NCBI RefSeq assembly: GCF_028737265.1 | Contig: NZ_JAQZAK010000003.1 | Span: forward strand, 372,001 to 436,000 | Reading direction: 5' to 3' | DNA length: 64,000 bases | Source of the DNA: Actinomycetospora callitridis | Lineage (GTDB): Bacteria; Actinomycetota; Actinomycetes; Mycobacteriales; Pseudonocardiaceae | Part shown: in pieces, positions 50,220 through 58,917 of the stretch | Layout: every line of letters starts with the position of its first letter | Numbering within the stretch: the first letter of the stretch is position 1 | The notes under the pieces: generated by a model | Told to the model about the DNA's origin: nothing | What the model saw: the letters and a program-made list of their open reading frames with translations, nothing else | The model's database searches: none | Made by a program: the position numbers and the translations under genes

Positions 50220-51157
50220 TGGTCGGACTCCTCATCGAGGTCGCCGCCCAGGTACGCCGAGACGACCGCCGGGTCCCTGCGGACCTCGTCGGGGATCCCG
50301 TCGGCGATCTTGCGGCCGAAGTCGAGGACGACGAGACGGTCGGTCACGCCGAGGACGACGCGCATGTCGTGCTCGACGATGACGACCGTGTACCCGTCGT
50401 CGCGGATCTTGAGGATGAGCTCGGAGAGCCCGTCCTTCTCGCTGGCCGAGAACCCGGCGGCGGGCTCGTCGAGACACAGCAGCTTGGGCTGGGTGGCCAG
50501 GGCCCGGGCGATCTCGAGCCGGCGCTGGTAGCCGTAGGGCAGGGCCGTGGCCTTGTCCGCCGCGCGGTCGGCGATGCCGACGAACTCCAGCAGCGCCATG
50601 GCCTTCTCGACGGCCTCGCGCTCCTCGCGGCGGTGGCGCGGGAGCCGCAGCAGCGCTCCGGGCACCGACGTCCTGTGCCGCGCGTCGGCGCCGACGACGA
50701 CGTTCTCCAGCGCCGTCATCGCCCCGAACAGCCGGATGTTCTGGAACGTCCGGGCGACGCCGGTCTGGATGATCTTGTAGCGCTTCATCCGCGCCAGCGA
50801 CACGCCCTCGAGGCGGATGTCGCCCGAGGTCGGCCGGTAGACGCCCGTCATGATGTTGAAGCAGGTGGTCTTGCCGGCACCGTTCGGGCCGATCAGCCCG
50901 AGGATCTCGCCGCGGCGGACGTCGAAGCTGACGTCGTCGAGGGCCGTCAGGCCGCCGAAGCGCACCGTCAGCCCGTCCACCGCGAGCAGGGTCTCGCCCT
51001 TCGCGACGCTGATCTCCCGATCGGGCGCGACCGAGGCCGACACCGCCGCGTCGTGCTCCGCACGCTCCGCGGCGTCCATGTGCTCGAGGGACTCGAGGAG
51101 CCCCTCCTCGCTCGGGGGCGTGTCGAGCGACGTGTCGGTCGACGACGGCTCGCTCAT
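50216..51157 (-). CDS. livG: Branched-chain amino acid ABC transporter ATP-binding protein LivG
   Basis: 313 residues. LivG-type ATPase with [41 protein letters not shown] and [15 protein letters not shown]. An acidic N-terminal extension of about 60 residues ([32 protein letters not shown]) precedes the family sequence, which usually begins near [17 protein letters not shown] start overlaps livM stop (ATGA). Confidence 0.95.
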   Translation of the reverse strand: MSEPSSTDTSLDTPPSEEGLLESLEHMDAAERAEHDAAVSASVAPDREISVAKGETLLAVDGLTVRFGGLTALDDVSFDVRRGEILGLIGPNGAGKTTCFNIMTGVYRPTSGDIRLEGVSLARMKRYKIIQTGVARTFQNIRLFGAMTALENVVVGADARHRTSVPGALLRLPRHRREEREAVEKAMALLEFVGIADRAADKATALPYGYQRRLEIARALATQPKLLCLDEPAAGFSASEKDGLSELILKIRDDGYTVVIVEHDMRVVLGVTDRLVVLDFGRKIADGIPDEVRRDPAVVSAYLGGDLDEESDQ

Positions 51158-52323
51158 TCCCCACCTCCCCGCGGCGAGGTGCCGGCATGGTCGTCGGGCA
51201 CCGTCTCCGACAGGTCGCCCCGCGCCTTGCTCGACGCCGTCAACCCGCTCGGTGCCACGGCCGTCCCCGCCCCGAACAGCTTCTGGTACGCCTGTCTGCC
51301 GTTGGCCAGCAGGTGCTGGCGCATCCCGAGCAGACCCTGCGGACGGAAGATCATCAGGACGATGAGGGCGACCCCGAAGATCAGGAAGCGATAGGTCGGC
51401 TCGAACTGGAAGCGGTCGGGGATGTACGAGACGAGGAACGCCCCGAGGATCACGCCGACCTTGTTGCCCTGCCCGCCGAGCACCACCGCGGCGAGGTACA
51501 GCGTCGACGTCGTGATGTCGAACCGCTGGTTGTTGACGTAGCCGACCTGGGCGGCGAACAGCGTGCCCGACAGGCCACCGACCGCCGCGCCGATCGCGAA
51601 GGCCCAGATCTTGAACCGGTAGGTCGGGACGCCGGAGAGCTCCGCGGCGTCCTCGTCCTCGCGCACGGCGATCCACGCGCGCCCCACGCGAGAGCGCTCG
51701 AGGTTCCCCATGAACAGCAGGACGATCACGATGATCATGACCGCGAGCCAGTAGAAGCCGAGGGCGTCGGTCTGCGAGAAGATCGGGGTGCCGTCGGGGA
51801 AGTCGCCCCCGGGACGCGCGATGTTCTGGAAGCCGCGGTTGCCGCGCAGCGGATCGACGTTGTCGGCGAGCAGCCGGACGATCTCCCCGAAGCCGAGGGT
51901 GACGATCGCCAGGTAGTCGCCGCGCAGCCGCAGCGTCGGCGTCCCGAGGATGACCCCGGAGATCATCGTGACCACCATGGCGATCGGCACGATGACCAGC
52001 CACGGGTAGCGCACGCCCAGCTCCGAGTCCGGGCTGGACAGCAGCGCCGCGGTGTACGCGCCGATGGCGAAGAAGCCGACGTAGCCGAGGTCGAGCAGTC
52101 CCGCCTGCCCGATGACGACGTTGAGCCCGATCGCGATGAGCGCGAACACCGCCGCGTTGAACAGCGCGATCGGGAAGTCGGTGTAGGGCTCGGTCGTGAT
52201 GATCGGCGGGTTGAGCACCGGCAGCGCGAGCAGGAAGATCACGACCGGGACCATGTAGCCCCACTGCGCCGGCCGGCTCTTCGAGTTCCACCAGTGCGAG
52301 ACTCCTGCCATCCGTTCCCTCAT
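51154..52323 (-). CDS. livM: Branched-chain amino acid ABC transporter permease LivM
   Basis: 389 residues, about nine helices; [45 protein letters not shown] and [20 protein letters not shown] are hallmark LivM segments (EAA-like coupling region). ATG overlaps livH stop. C-terminal tail of about 40 residues is hydrophilic. Confidence 0.95.
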   Translation of the reverse strand: MRERMAGVSHWWNSKSRPAQWGYMVPVVIFLLALPVLNPPIITTEPYTDFPIALFNAAVFALIAIGLNVVIGQAGLLDLGYVGFFAIGAYTAALLSSPDSELGVRYPWLVIVPIAMVVTMISGVILGTPTLRLRGDYLAIVTLGFGEIVRLLADNVDPLRGNRGFQNIARPGGDFPDGTPIFSQTDALGFYWLAVMIIVIVLLFMGNLERSRVGRAWIAVREDEDAAELSGVPTYRFKIWAFAIGAAVGGLSGTLFAAQVGYVNNQRFDITTSTLYLAAVVLGGQGNKVGVILGAFLVSYIPDRFQFEPTYRFLIFGVALIVLMIFRPQGLLGMRQHLLANGRQAYQKLFGAGTAVAPSGLTASSKARGDLSETVPDDHAGTSPRGGGE

Positions 52324-53324
52324 GCGCGGGACCTCGCCAACGACTCGCCCAGGATGCCCGTGGGCCGGAACATCAGGATGAGCACCAGCAGCACGAACGC
52401 GACGACGTCGCGCCAGTCGCCGCCGAAGAGGCTCTGCCCGTAGTTCTCGACGACGCCGAGGATCAGCCCGCCGAGCAGGGCACCCCGCAGGTTGCCGATG
52501 CCTCCCAGCACCGCCGCGGTGAACGCCTTGATGCCCAGGAGGAAGCCGCCGTTGTAGACCGCGCCCTGCGGGATGGTCATGAGGTAGAAGAGCGCCGCGA
52601 CGCCGGCGAGGATGCCGCCGACGGCGAACGTGATCATGATGACCCGCTCGCGGTTGACGCCCATCAGCGTCGCCGTCGCCGGGTCCTGCGCGACGGCGCG
52701 GATGCCGCGTCCGAGGCGGCTGCGGTTCACGAACTGGTCGGCGACGACGAACATCGCGAGCGACGCCAGGATGATGACGATCTGCAGGTTCGTGATCGGG
52801 GCGCCGAAGATCGTGAAGACCGGCTGGGGCGGCAGCAGGCGGATCGTGCCCTCGGGGTTCGACCCCCGCCAGATGCGGATGACCTGCTGGATGGCGAACG
52901 AGGCGCCGATCGCGGTGATGAGGAACGCGAGTCGTGGCGCGTTGCGCCGTCGCAGGGGACGGTAGGCGACCCGTTCCAGGCCGACGGCGGCGAGGCCGGA
53001 CACCGTCATCGCCACGAGCCCGGCGAGGATCAGGTCGAGGATGATCGCCGCGATCGGCAGGTTCGGGATCGCGCCGGGCTCGAAGCCGAGGCTGATGAAC
53101 GTCAGGTAGGTCGCGAACACCCCGATCACGAAGATCTCGGAGTGCGCGAAGTTGATCAGCTGGAGCACGCCGTACACGAGCGTGTAGCCCAGGGCGATGA
53201 GCGCGTAGACGCTGCCGTAGGCGAGCCCGTTGATCGTGTTCGCCCAGAAGCGGTCGGCGAGCAGACCGACGTCGAAGTTGATCCAGGGCTCGGCGTGCAC
53301 GACCAGCGGTGCGGCGTGTGCCAC
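52320..53324 (-). CDS. livH: Branched-chain amino acid ABC transporter permease LivH
   Basis: 334 residues, about eight helices. INGLAYGSVYALIALGYTLVYGVLQLINFAHSEIF at the N terminus and SRLGRGIRAVAQDPATATLMGVNRERVIMITFAVGG are the LivH consensus. First gene of the HMGF operon proper; the receptor gene lies 211 bases upstream on the same strand. Confidence 0.95.
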   Translation of the reverse strand: MAHAAPLVVHAEPWINFDVGLLADRFWANTINGLAYGSVYALIALGYTLVYGVLQLINFAHSEIFVIGVFATYLTFISLGFEPGAIPNLPIAAIILDLILAGLVAMTVSGLAAVGLERVAYRPLRRRNAPRLAFLITAIGASFAIQQVIRIWRGSNPEGTIRLLPPQPVFTIFGAPITNLQIVIILASLAMFVVADQFVNRSRLGRGIRAVAQDPATATLMGVNRERVIMITFAVGGILAGVAALFYLMTIPQGAVYNGGFLLGIKAFTAAVLGGIGNLRGALLGGLILGVVENYGQSLFGGDWRDVVAFVLLVLILMFRPTGILGESLARSRA

Positions 53325-53376
53325 GGCGAGGTCGAGAACGGATGTCGGGATGACGCGCTCCCCGGGTGCGTCGGGC

Positions 53377-53392
53377 GCCCGCCGGGGCGGGC
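53377..53392 (-). terminator. Hairpin between receptor gene and livH
   Basis: GCCCGC cggg GCGGGC in the 210-bp gap between the first receptor gene and livH. Such hairpins commonly reduce readthrough so that the receptor is made in excess over the permease. Nearby the tract CCCCCTGTG occurs twice (minus strand, 53430-53455). Confidence 0.4.
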
Positions 53393-53534
53393 ACGGAGGG
53401 GTGCCGGTAGGGCAGTGTCGATCAGCGTGGCGTCAGCCGTCACAGGGGGTCCGCCACAGGGGGCCCGACACCCGACGGCCGCGCCCCCGCGCGACGGTGC
53501 GCAGGGACGCGGCCGAGGGTGTCAGACGGGTCGG

Positions 53535-54737
53535 TCAGCCGATCTGGGTGTCGGTGACGATCTGGTTGCCCTGCACCCGGTACATCCAGACCGGGGTGCT
53601 CGTGAGCTCGCCGGTCGGGCTCCACTGGAACCGCTTGGTGAGCCCCTGGCCCTGGTAGCTGCGCACGAAGTTCAGGAGCGCGGCGCGGTCGGCGGCCCCC
53701 TGGTCGATGCCGCGCAGCAGGATCGTCGTCACGTCGTACGACTCCGCCGAGTAGGTCTGCGGCGGGACGCCGAAGGCCTGACGGTAGGCGTTCGTGAAGT
53801 CGGTGAACCCCTCCTGCGGGACGCACGGGCAGGAGAGCAGGCTGCCGTCGGCGGACCCGGCCGCGTTGACGACGTACTGCTCGTCCTTCACGCCGTCGGG
53901 GCCGATGAACGTGGTCTGCACGCCGGCGTCACGCAGCTGCTGGATCAGCGGCGCGGCCTCCTGGTAGTAGCCCGCGTAGAAGATCGCCTGCGGGTTGGCC
54001 TGCTGGACCTGGCCGATGATCGCCGAGAACTCGCGCTGGTTGGTCTTGACGTCGATCTGGCAGCTCGCACGCGGGCCGAGGGCCTGCGTGACCGTGCCCG
54101 CGAGCCCGATGCCGTAGTCCGAGTCGTCCTTGATGACGCAGACGTTCTGGGCGTTGAGGCGGTTCTGGATGTACCCGGCGACGGCCGGGCCCTGGACCGC
54201 GTCGTTGCCCAGGCCGCGGAAGAAGTTCGTCCACCCGTTCTGCGTCAGACCGGGGTTCGTGGCCGACGGGGTGATGTTGACGAGGCCGGCCGCGTTGAGG
54301 GCCGGGCCCATCGCGCGGGACTCACCGGAGAACGGCAGGCCCACGAGGCCGAGGACCGCCGGGTTGTTGATCAGCCCGGTGGTCGGGCCCACCGCGGTGT
54401 CCGGCGTGCCGCCGGTGTCCGCGCGCACCAGCGTGACCTGGCAGTTCGGGTTCGCCGCGTTGTGCTGGTCGACCGCGAGCTGCGCGGCGTTGACGATGGC
54501 GATGCCGAGCGCGGCGTTCTGGCCCGCGATGGTGCCGGCGTAGCCGATCGACGTCCCGGGAGCGCAGCGCCCCTGGCCGTTGCCGGCGGGCAGCGCGGCG
54601 TCGGTGGGCTGGGAAGGTGCCCCGGCCGCGGGACCACCGCCCTGCTGCTCGCCTCCCCCCTGGTTGGCGCAGCCACTGAGGACCAGCGCCACCGCTGCCG
54701 CGAGCGCACCCACGGCTGCGATCCGTCGTCGGATCAC
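53535..54737 (-). CDS. Branched-chain amino acid-type ABC receptor lipoprotein (first)
   Basis: 400 residues. Signal peptide with lipobox LVLSGC (Cys about residue 22), then a Gly/Gln-rich linker and a type I periplasmic binding protein domain (SIGYAGTIAGQNAALGIAIVNAAQLAVDQHNAANPNC, FSGESRAMGPALNAAGLVNITPSAT, FIGPDGVKDEQYV). It should be tethered outside the membrane and feed livHMGF. GTG 54737 has GGAGG five bases upstream; the frame extends to 54752. Ligand could be an amino acid or a small carboxylate. Confidence 0.93.
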   Translation of the reverse strand: MIRRRIAAVGALAAAVALVLSGCANQGGGEQQGGGPAAGAPSQPTDAALPAGNGQGRCAPGTSIGYAGTIAGQNAALGIAIVNAAQLAVDQHNAANPNCQVTLVRADTGGTPDTAVGPTTGLINNPAVLGLVGLPFSGESRAMGPALNAAGLVNITPSATNPGLTQNGWTNFFRGLGNDAVQGPAVAGYIQNRLNAQNVCVIKDDSDYGIGLAGTVTQALGPRASCQIDVKTNQREFSAIIGQVQQANPQAIFYAGYYQEAAPLIQQLRDAGVQTTFIGPDGVKDEQYVVNAAGSADGSLLSCPCVPQEGFTDFTNAYRQAFGVPPQTYSAESYDVTTILLRGIDQGAADRAALLNFVRSYQGQGLTKRFQWSPTGELTSTPVWMYRVQGNQIVTDTQIG

Positions 54738-54916
54738 GTCCACCTCCGTCACAGTTCACGTCGGGTCCGCGTGATCACCGCTCGCCCGGTCGGGTGTGGA
54801 AGGTATAGGCGTGTGACGTCCCGTGCGCAAGCGCATGCGCCGTCGTATCCGGACCGTAACGTCCGAACCGGTCCAGAGATCCGCTCCGCGGACGCAGGGG
54901 CACAGGGCCGGGTGGC

Positions 54917-56134
54917 TCAGTCGGCAGGGCCGACGACCGCCCACCGCCCCTGCTGGACGCGGTACACGGTCACCGCATCGGTGCTGACGTCCCCGAAACG
55001 GTCGAACGACAGCGGCCCCGTGATGCCGTCGCCGTGGAATCCCTGCACGGCGCGCACCATTTGCGGGCGCAGCGCCGGCGTCCACTCGCCGTCCTCGGCG
55101 AGGCTCCGCACGGCGGAGTCGACGAGGACGTTCGCCGCGTCGAACGTGAACGCTCCGTAGGAGCCGATGCTCTCCGGATAGCCCGCCCGGCGGTACGCCT
55201 CGACGAACTCGCGGGCGGCCGGCAGCGTCTCCGGCGGGGGACCGACGGAGGTGCCGAGGTCACCCTCGCGACCACCCGCCGTGACGTAGCCGGGGTTGAC
55301 GATGCCGTCGCCGCCCATCACCGGCACGCTCACGCCCCCGGCGGCGAGCGCCGCCGACAGCGGGCCGCCCTCCGGGTACTCACCGCCGTAGAACACGGCG
55401 TCGGGGCGCGCGGCGGCCACGGTCGAGACGACCTGGGCGCGCGGGGTGCCCAGCGGCGCCCGCACGCGCGCGACGACCTGGCCGCCCTGGGTCGCCAGCT
55501 GCTTGGCGAACTCCTCGGCGATGCCGTCGCCGTAGGTCTTGCCGTCGGAGACCACCGCGACGCGACGCTTGTTCTCGGCCCGCGACAGGTAGGTGGCCGC
55601 GGCCGGGCCCTGGACGGCGTCGGTCGCGACGGTGCGGAAGAAGGTCTGGTACTGCCGCAGGGGTGCGGTCACGGCGTTCGCGCCGCGGGTCAGGCTCGTC
55701 GCCGTGCTGCCCGGGGAGACCTGGACGACGCCGGCCTCGCCGAGGACGGGCTGCACGGCCTGCGCTACCGACGAGTTGAACGGACCGAGGACGCCGATCA
55801 GGGACGGGTCGCGGGCGAGCGTCGCCGCGGCGGCGGCGCCGACCGCGGGGTCCGCGCGGTCGTCCTGGCTCTGCACGGCCAGGTGGTAGCCCGGCACCGC
55901 GCACCGGGCGTTGGCCTGGTTGATCGCGACGTCCGCGGAGTTCTTCATGCCGAGACCGACCGACGCCAGCTCGCCCGACAACGGCGCGATGAGCCCGACG
56001 ACCAGCGTGCCGCGGCTGGTGTCGCAGTCACCGCCGTCGCCCGACGAACCGCCCGCTCCCCCGCAGCCGGCGACCAGCGCGAGGGTCGCGACGACCGCTC
56101 CGAGCGTCCCGACCCGACGTCGTCGCGCTCCCAC
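54917..56134 (-). CDS. Second branched-chain amino acid-type ABC receptor lipoprotein
   Basis: 405 residues. Lipobox LALVAGC and a periplasmic binding protein domain (LVVGLIAPLSGELASVGLGMKNSADVAINQANA, GPFNSSVAQAVQPVLGEAGVVQVSPGSTATSL, GADGI-like MGGDGIVNPGYV). Different from the first receptor in sequence, so the transporter likely serves more than one ligand. Start unsure: GTG 56134 here, TTG 56143 possible. Separated from the first receptor by 180 bases. Confidence 0.9.
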   Translation of the reverse strand: MGARRRRVGTLGAVVATLALVAGCGGAGGSSGDGGDCDTSRGTLVVGLIAPLSGELASVGLGMKNSADVAINQANARCAVPGYHLAVQSQDDRADPAVGAAAAATLARDPSLIGVLGPFNSSVAQAVQPVLGEAGVVQVSPGSTATSLTRGANAVTAPLRQYQTFFRTVATDAVQGPAAATYLSRAENKRRVAVVSDGKTYGDGIAEEFAKQLATQGGQVVARVRAPLGTPRAQVVSTVAAARPDAVFYGGEYPEGGPLSAALAAGGVSVPVMGGDGIVNPGYVTAGGREGDLGTSVGPPPETLPAAREFVEAYRRAGYPESIGSYGAFTFDAANVLVDSAVRSLAEDGEWTPALRPQMVRAVQGFHGDGITGPLSFDRFGDVSTDAVTVYRVQQGRWAVVGPAD

Positions 56135-56307
56135 TCGCCTCAACCCCTGCCGTGTCCGACCTCGATGCGTGGCGGGAGTCCACGGTAGGTCACGGCCGGG
56201 CCACGACCGCGACGGGGACCGTCACGGCACATCCGTGCTGATCAGCGCGTCGCGACCCGAGCAGGTGACGGGAGGTCACCCACAGGTCGCACTCACGCTG
56301 GGTGACG

Positions 56308-56952
56308 TCAGCCGAAGGTCTCGACGACGGCGTCGGCGACCGCCCGCATCGTGGTGCGCCGGTCCATCGCCGTGCGCTGGATCCAGCGGAAGGCGTCGGG
56401 CTCGGTCATCTTCTTCTTGGCCATCAGCAGACCCTTGGCGCGCTCGACGGCCTTGCGGGTCTCGAGACGGTCGGTGAGGCCGGCGACCTCGGCCTCGAGC
56501 GCGGCGACCTCGGCGTACCGCGACGCCGCGAGCTCGATCGCCGGGACCACGTCGGTCTTGGAGAACGGCTTGACCAGGTAGGCCATCGCGCCCGCGTCGC
56601 GCGCGGACTCGACGAGCTCGCGCTGGCTGAACGCCGTGAGCATGACGACCGGGGCGAGGCGCTCACCGGCGATCGTCCGCGCGGCCTCGAGCCCGTCGGT
56701 GCCGGGCATCTTGATGTCCATCATGATCAGGTTCGGGCGGAGCTCGCGGGCAAGGCGCACGGCCTCCTCGCCGTCGCCGGCCTCGCCGACGACGTCGTAC
56801 CCCTCCTCGCGCAGCATCTCCACGAGGTCGAGACGGATGAGCGCCTCGTCCTCGGCGACGACCACCCGCAGCCCGGCGGGCACGGCCTCGGCCTCCGGAG
56901 CGGCGGCGGCCTCGATGTCGGTCTCGGTGACGATGTCGGCCGACTGGCTCAT
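56308..56952 (-). CDS. pdtaR: ANTAR-domain response regulator PdtaR
   Basis: 214 residues. Receiver domain VVVAEDEALIRLDLVEMLREEGYDVVGEAGDGEEAVRLA with phosphorylated Asp in MMDIKMPGTDG and conserved Lys (LVKPFS), then an ANTAR RNA-binding domain (LTDRLETRKAVERAKGLLMAKKKMTEPDAFRWIQRTAMDR). Orthologue of mycobacterial Rv1626, which controls transcripts by antitermination at hairpin RNAs; the partner kinase PdtaS is not in the window. ATG 56952 has GGGAG nearby; upstream frame to 57189 includes the tRNA and is not coding. Confidence 0.94.
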   Translation of the reverse strand: MSQSADIVTETDIEAAAAPEAEAVPAGLRVVVAEDEALIRLDLVEMLREEGYDVVGEAGDGEEAVRLARELRPNLIMMDIKMPGTDGLEAARTIAGERLAPVVMLTAFSQRELVESARDAGAMAYLVKPFSKTDVVPAIELAASRYAEVAALEAEVAGLTDRLETRKAVERAKGLLMAKKKMTEPDAFRWIQRTAMDRRTTMRAVADAVVETFG

Positions 56953-57152
56953 GTGCAGCTCCCTCTCGATGCGCGTCGTCGCGCCACCCCAGCACGCGCG
57001 ACGCTGCGTCGACCCCGGGCGGCGGTCCCGCCCGACGGTCCGGCACAGGGCCGTGACGACCGGTTCGGGCAGGCCGTTTCGATTCAGGGACGATACCTCC
57101 ACTACGGTGACCCACCGACGGTGACGCTTTTCTCCTGTGGATGCCGTAACAC

Positions 57153-57226
57153 GCCCCCGTAGCCCAATCGGCAGAGGCAGCGGACTCAAAATCCGTCCGG
57201 TGTGGGTTCGAGTCCCACCGGGGGCA
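57153..57226 (+). tRNA. tRNA-Leu (anticodon CAA), class I-like short variable arm
   Basis: 74 nt with perfect 7-bp acceptor stem (GCCCCCG/CGGGGGC), D arm GCCCAATCGGCAGAGGC, anticodon stem-loop GCGGA CTCAAAA TCCGT (anticodon CAA at 57186-57188), a short 5-nt variable region, T arm GTGGG TTCGAGT CCCAC, discriminator A; CCA is not encoded. CAA reads UUG (Leu), yet the variable arm is short, unlike the long-armed Leu tRNAs. Divergent from pdtaR. Confidence 0.93.
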
Positions 57227-57354
57227 CTCGTCCTTCCAGGTCAGCGTCTTGACCGGGTTCCATCCGACGGAGCCAGTCGTCCTTCGCTGGTCGAGAACTC
57301 CTACGAGGAGCCCGGACGGCCCGACCCCCGTTGCCCTCGGGCACCCGCGGCTCG

Positions 57355-57441
57355 ATCAGCGTCATCTACCTGACGAGCTCCGACTACGTGACCGGCACGA
57401 TCATCCCCGTCGACGGGGGCTCGACGACCGGGGTGTGGTGA
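57355..57441 (+). pseudogene. 3' remnant of a short-chain dehydrogenase gene
   Basis: In-frame codons read ISVIYLTSSDYVTGTIIPVDGGSTTGVW-stop, the conserved C terminus of SDR enzymes (L-x-S-x-x-x-x-x-V-T-G-x-x-x-x-V-D-G-G). Nothing upstream in any frame continues the SDR fold: the region from 57227 to 57354 shows no coding sense. A terminator follows directly. This is the last tenth of a gene left after the tRNA. Confidence 0.75.
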
Positions 57442-57457
57442 GCCGAAGCTGACGACG

Positions 57458-57489
57458 CACGCCCGGCCGCGCCACAGGGGCCGGGCGTG
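57458..57489 (+). terminator. Terminator of the SDR remnant
   Basis: CACGCCCGGCC (57458-57468) / GGCCGGGCGTG (57479-57489), perfect 11-bp stem with a 10-nt loop, 16 bases after the remnant stop codon. Confidence 0.8.
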
Positions 57490-57636
57490 TGGTGTGTCCG
57501 GGACACGTGGTGAACGGTGCGTCCTCGTTCCACCCGCGCCGCACTGAGGTCCAAGTGTCGGGCGTCATGTCCGTTCCACTCTTCTTCCCACCCGCCGCGG
57601 AAAAAGGTGCCGCGGCCACGGATACGAGGTGTCGTG

Positions 57637-58917
57637 ATGGGACTCGATTTCACCCTGAGCGAGGAGCAGCTCCAGCTCCGTGCCGGCGCCCGGGAGTTCG
57701 CCGACGGCGTCCTGACCCAGGTCGCGGGCGCGCTCGACGGTATTCCCGGTCCTGAGGAGCGGTTCTACGCCATCAGGCCGTTCTTCCAGCAGATGGTCGA
57801 CGCCGGCTTCCTCAAGGCCCTGATCCCGGACGAGTACGGCGGCAACAAGTTCTCCTCGCTCGCCTTCACCTTGGCGGCCGAGGAGCTCGCGCGCGTCGAC
57901 ATCAACACCCCGACGGCGGTCCTGGCCACCGGTCTCGGTCTCCAGCCGATCATCCGGTTCGGGAACGACGAGCAGAAGGCGCGCTTCCTGCCCCGGTTCG
58001 TCGACGGCACCGCGCGCCTCGCCGCCTTCGGCTTCACCGAGGTCAGCGGCGGCGCCAACTGGGACTCGCCGGACCCGAAGGTCGGTGTCCAGACCTTCGC
58101 CGAGCTCGACGGCGACGAGTGGGTGATCAACGGGGCGAAGCACTACGTCACGAACGGCACGGGGTGGAACCGCGAGGGCCCCGACACCCTGTGCCTCGTC
58201 TGCCGCACCGACCCGGACGCGCCGCCCGAGCAGTCAATGGCGGTCATCGTCATCGAGAAGAACACCCCGGGTGTCGAAGTGACCGGCATCCTCGACACCG
58301 CCGGCCATCGCGCCGTCATCTCGCCTCGACTGGAGTTCAAGAACGTCCGCGTGCCGAAGGAGAACATCCTCGGTGAGCCCGGCGACGGCATGGAGATCGT
58401 GCGGGAGACCTTCTCCTGGACCTGCGCACCGATCGGCGCCGCCTGCATCGGCCGGATGCGTGCCGCCTTCGACTACGCCTACCAGTTCGCGAGGACCGAC
58501 AACCGCTCCGGCCCCCACCCGGTCATCGAGTACCAGAACGCCGGCTACATGCTCGCCGACCTCAAGATCCGTATCGAGGCAGCGCGTTACCTCACGTGGA
58601 AGGCCGCCGACCACTTCGACAAGACGAACGGCAAGGACCGGGAGCTCGCGAACATCACCAAGGTCTTCGCCTCGGAGACCTCGGTGCAGGTCGCCTACGA
58701 CGCGATGCGGCTCGTCGGGATCGACGCCTACACCGACCTCACCCCGATCGCAGGAATCATGAACGACGTCCTGTGCTTCCCCGTCTACGACGGCGGCAAC
58801 ATGGGCGTGCGGCGTCGCCAGATGCACGACATGTTCCGCAACCCGAGCTACGACCCGCTGGCTCTGGCCGAGAACCGACTGTCGACGAGCAACCCGATGG
58901 CGGAGGCGGGGCTCTAG
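57637..58917 (+). CDS. Acyl-CoA dehydrogenase
   Basis: 426 residues. FGFTEVSGGANWDSP (flavin contact), WVINGAKHYVTNG, WTCAPIGAACIGRMRAAFDYA and VQVAYDAMRLVGIDAYTDLTPIAGIMNDVLCFPVYDGGNMGVRRRQMHDMF form a complete ACAD fold; the C-terminal half differs from the usual IGEGTSE active-site loop, giving YDGGNMGVRRRQ instead. ATG 57637 has GAGG seven bases upstream. It converges with the AraC regulator with a 4-base overlap. Substrate unknown; a catabolic role is likely. Confidence 0.87.
   Translation: MGLDFTLSEEQLQLRAGAREFADGVLTQVAGALDGIPGPEERFYAIRPFFQQMVDAGFLKALIPDEYGGNKFSSLAFTLAAEELARVDINTPTAVLATGLGLQPIIRFGNDEQKARFLPRFVDGTARLAAFGFTEVSGGANWDSPDPKVGVQTFAELDGDEWVINGAKHYVTNGTGWNREGPDTLCLVCRTDPDAPPEQSMAVIVIEKNTPGVEVTGILDTAGHRAVISPRLEFKNVRVPKENILGEPGDGMEIVRETFSWTCAPIGAACIGRMRAAFDYAYQFARTDNRSGPHPVIEYQNAGYMLADLKIRIEAARYLTWKAADHFDKTNGKDRELANITKVFASETSVQVAYDAMRLVGIDAYTDLTPIAGIMNDVLCFPVYDGGNMGVRRRQMHDMFRNPSYDPLALAENRLSTSNPMAEAGL

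Noticed and set aside
44412..50531. A 2039-codon plus-strand open frame
   Set aside because: Arg/Pro-rich translation lying across the LAL, hydroxylase and liv genes in other frames; it reflects high-GC third-position bias, and those genes carry clear family motifs.
56953..57189. N-terminal extension of PdtaR to 57189
   Set aside because: It would read through the tRNA gene; ATG 56952 has a good ribosome-binding site and fits the family length.
57153..57489. Attachment-site duplication of the tRNA 3' end
   Set aside because: I found no second copy of the tRNA 3' sequence within the window; it could lie beyond 64 kb.
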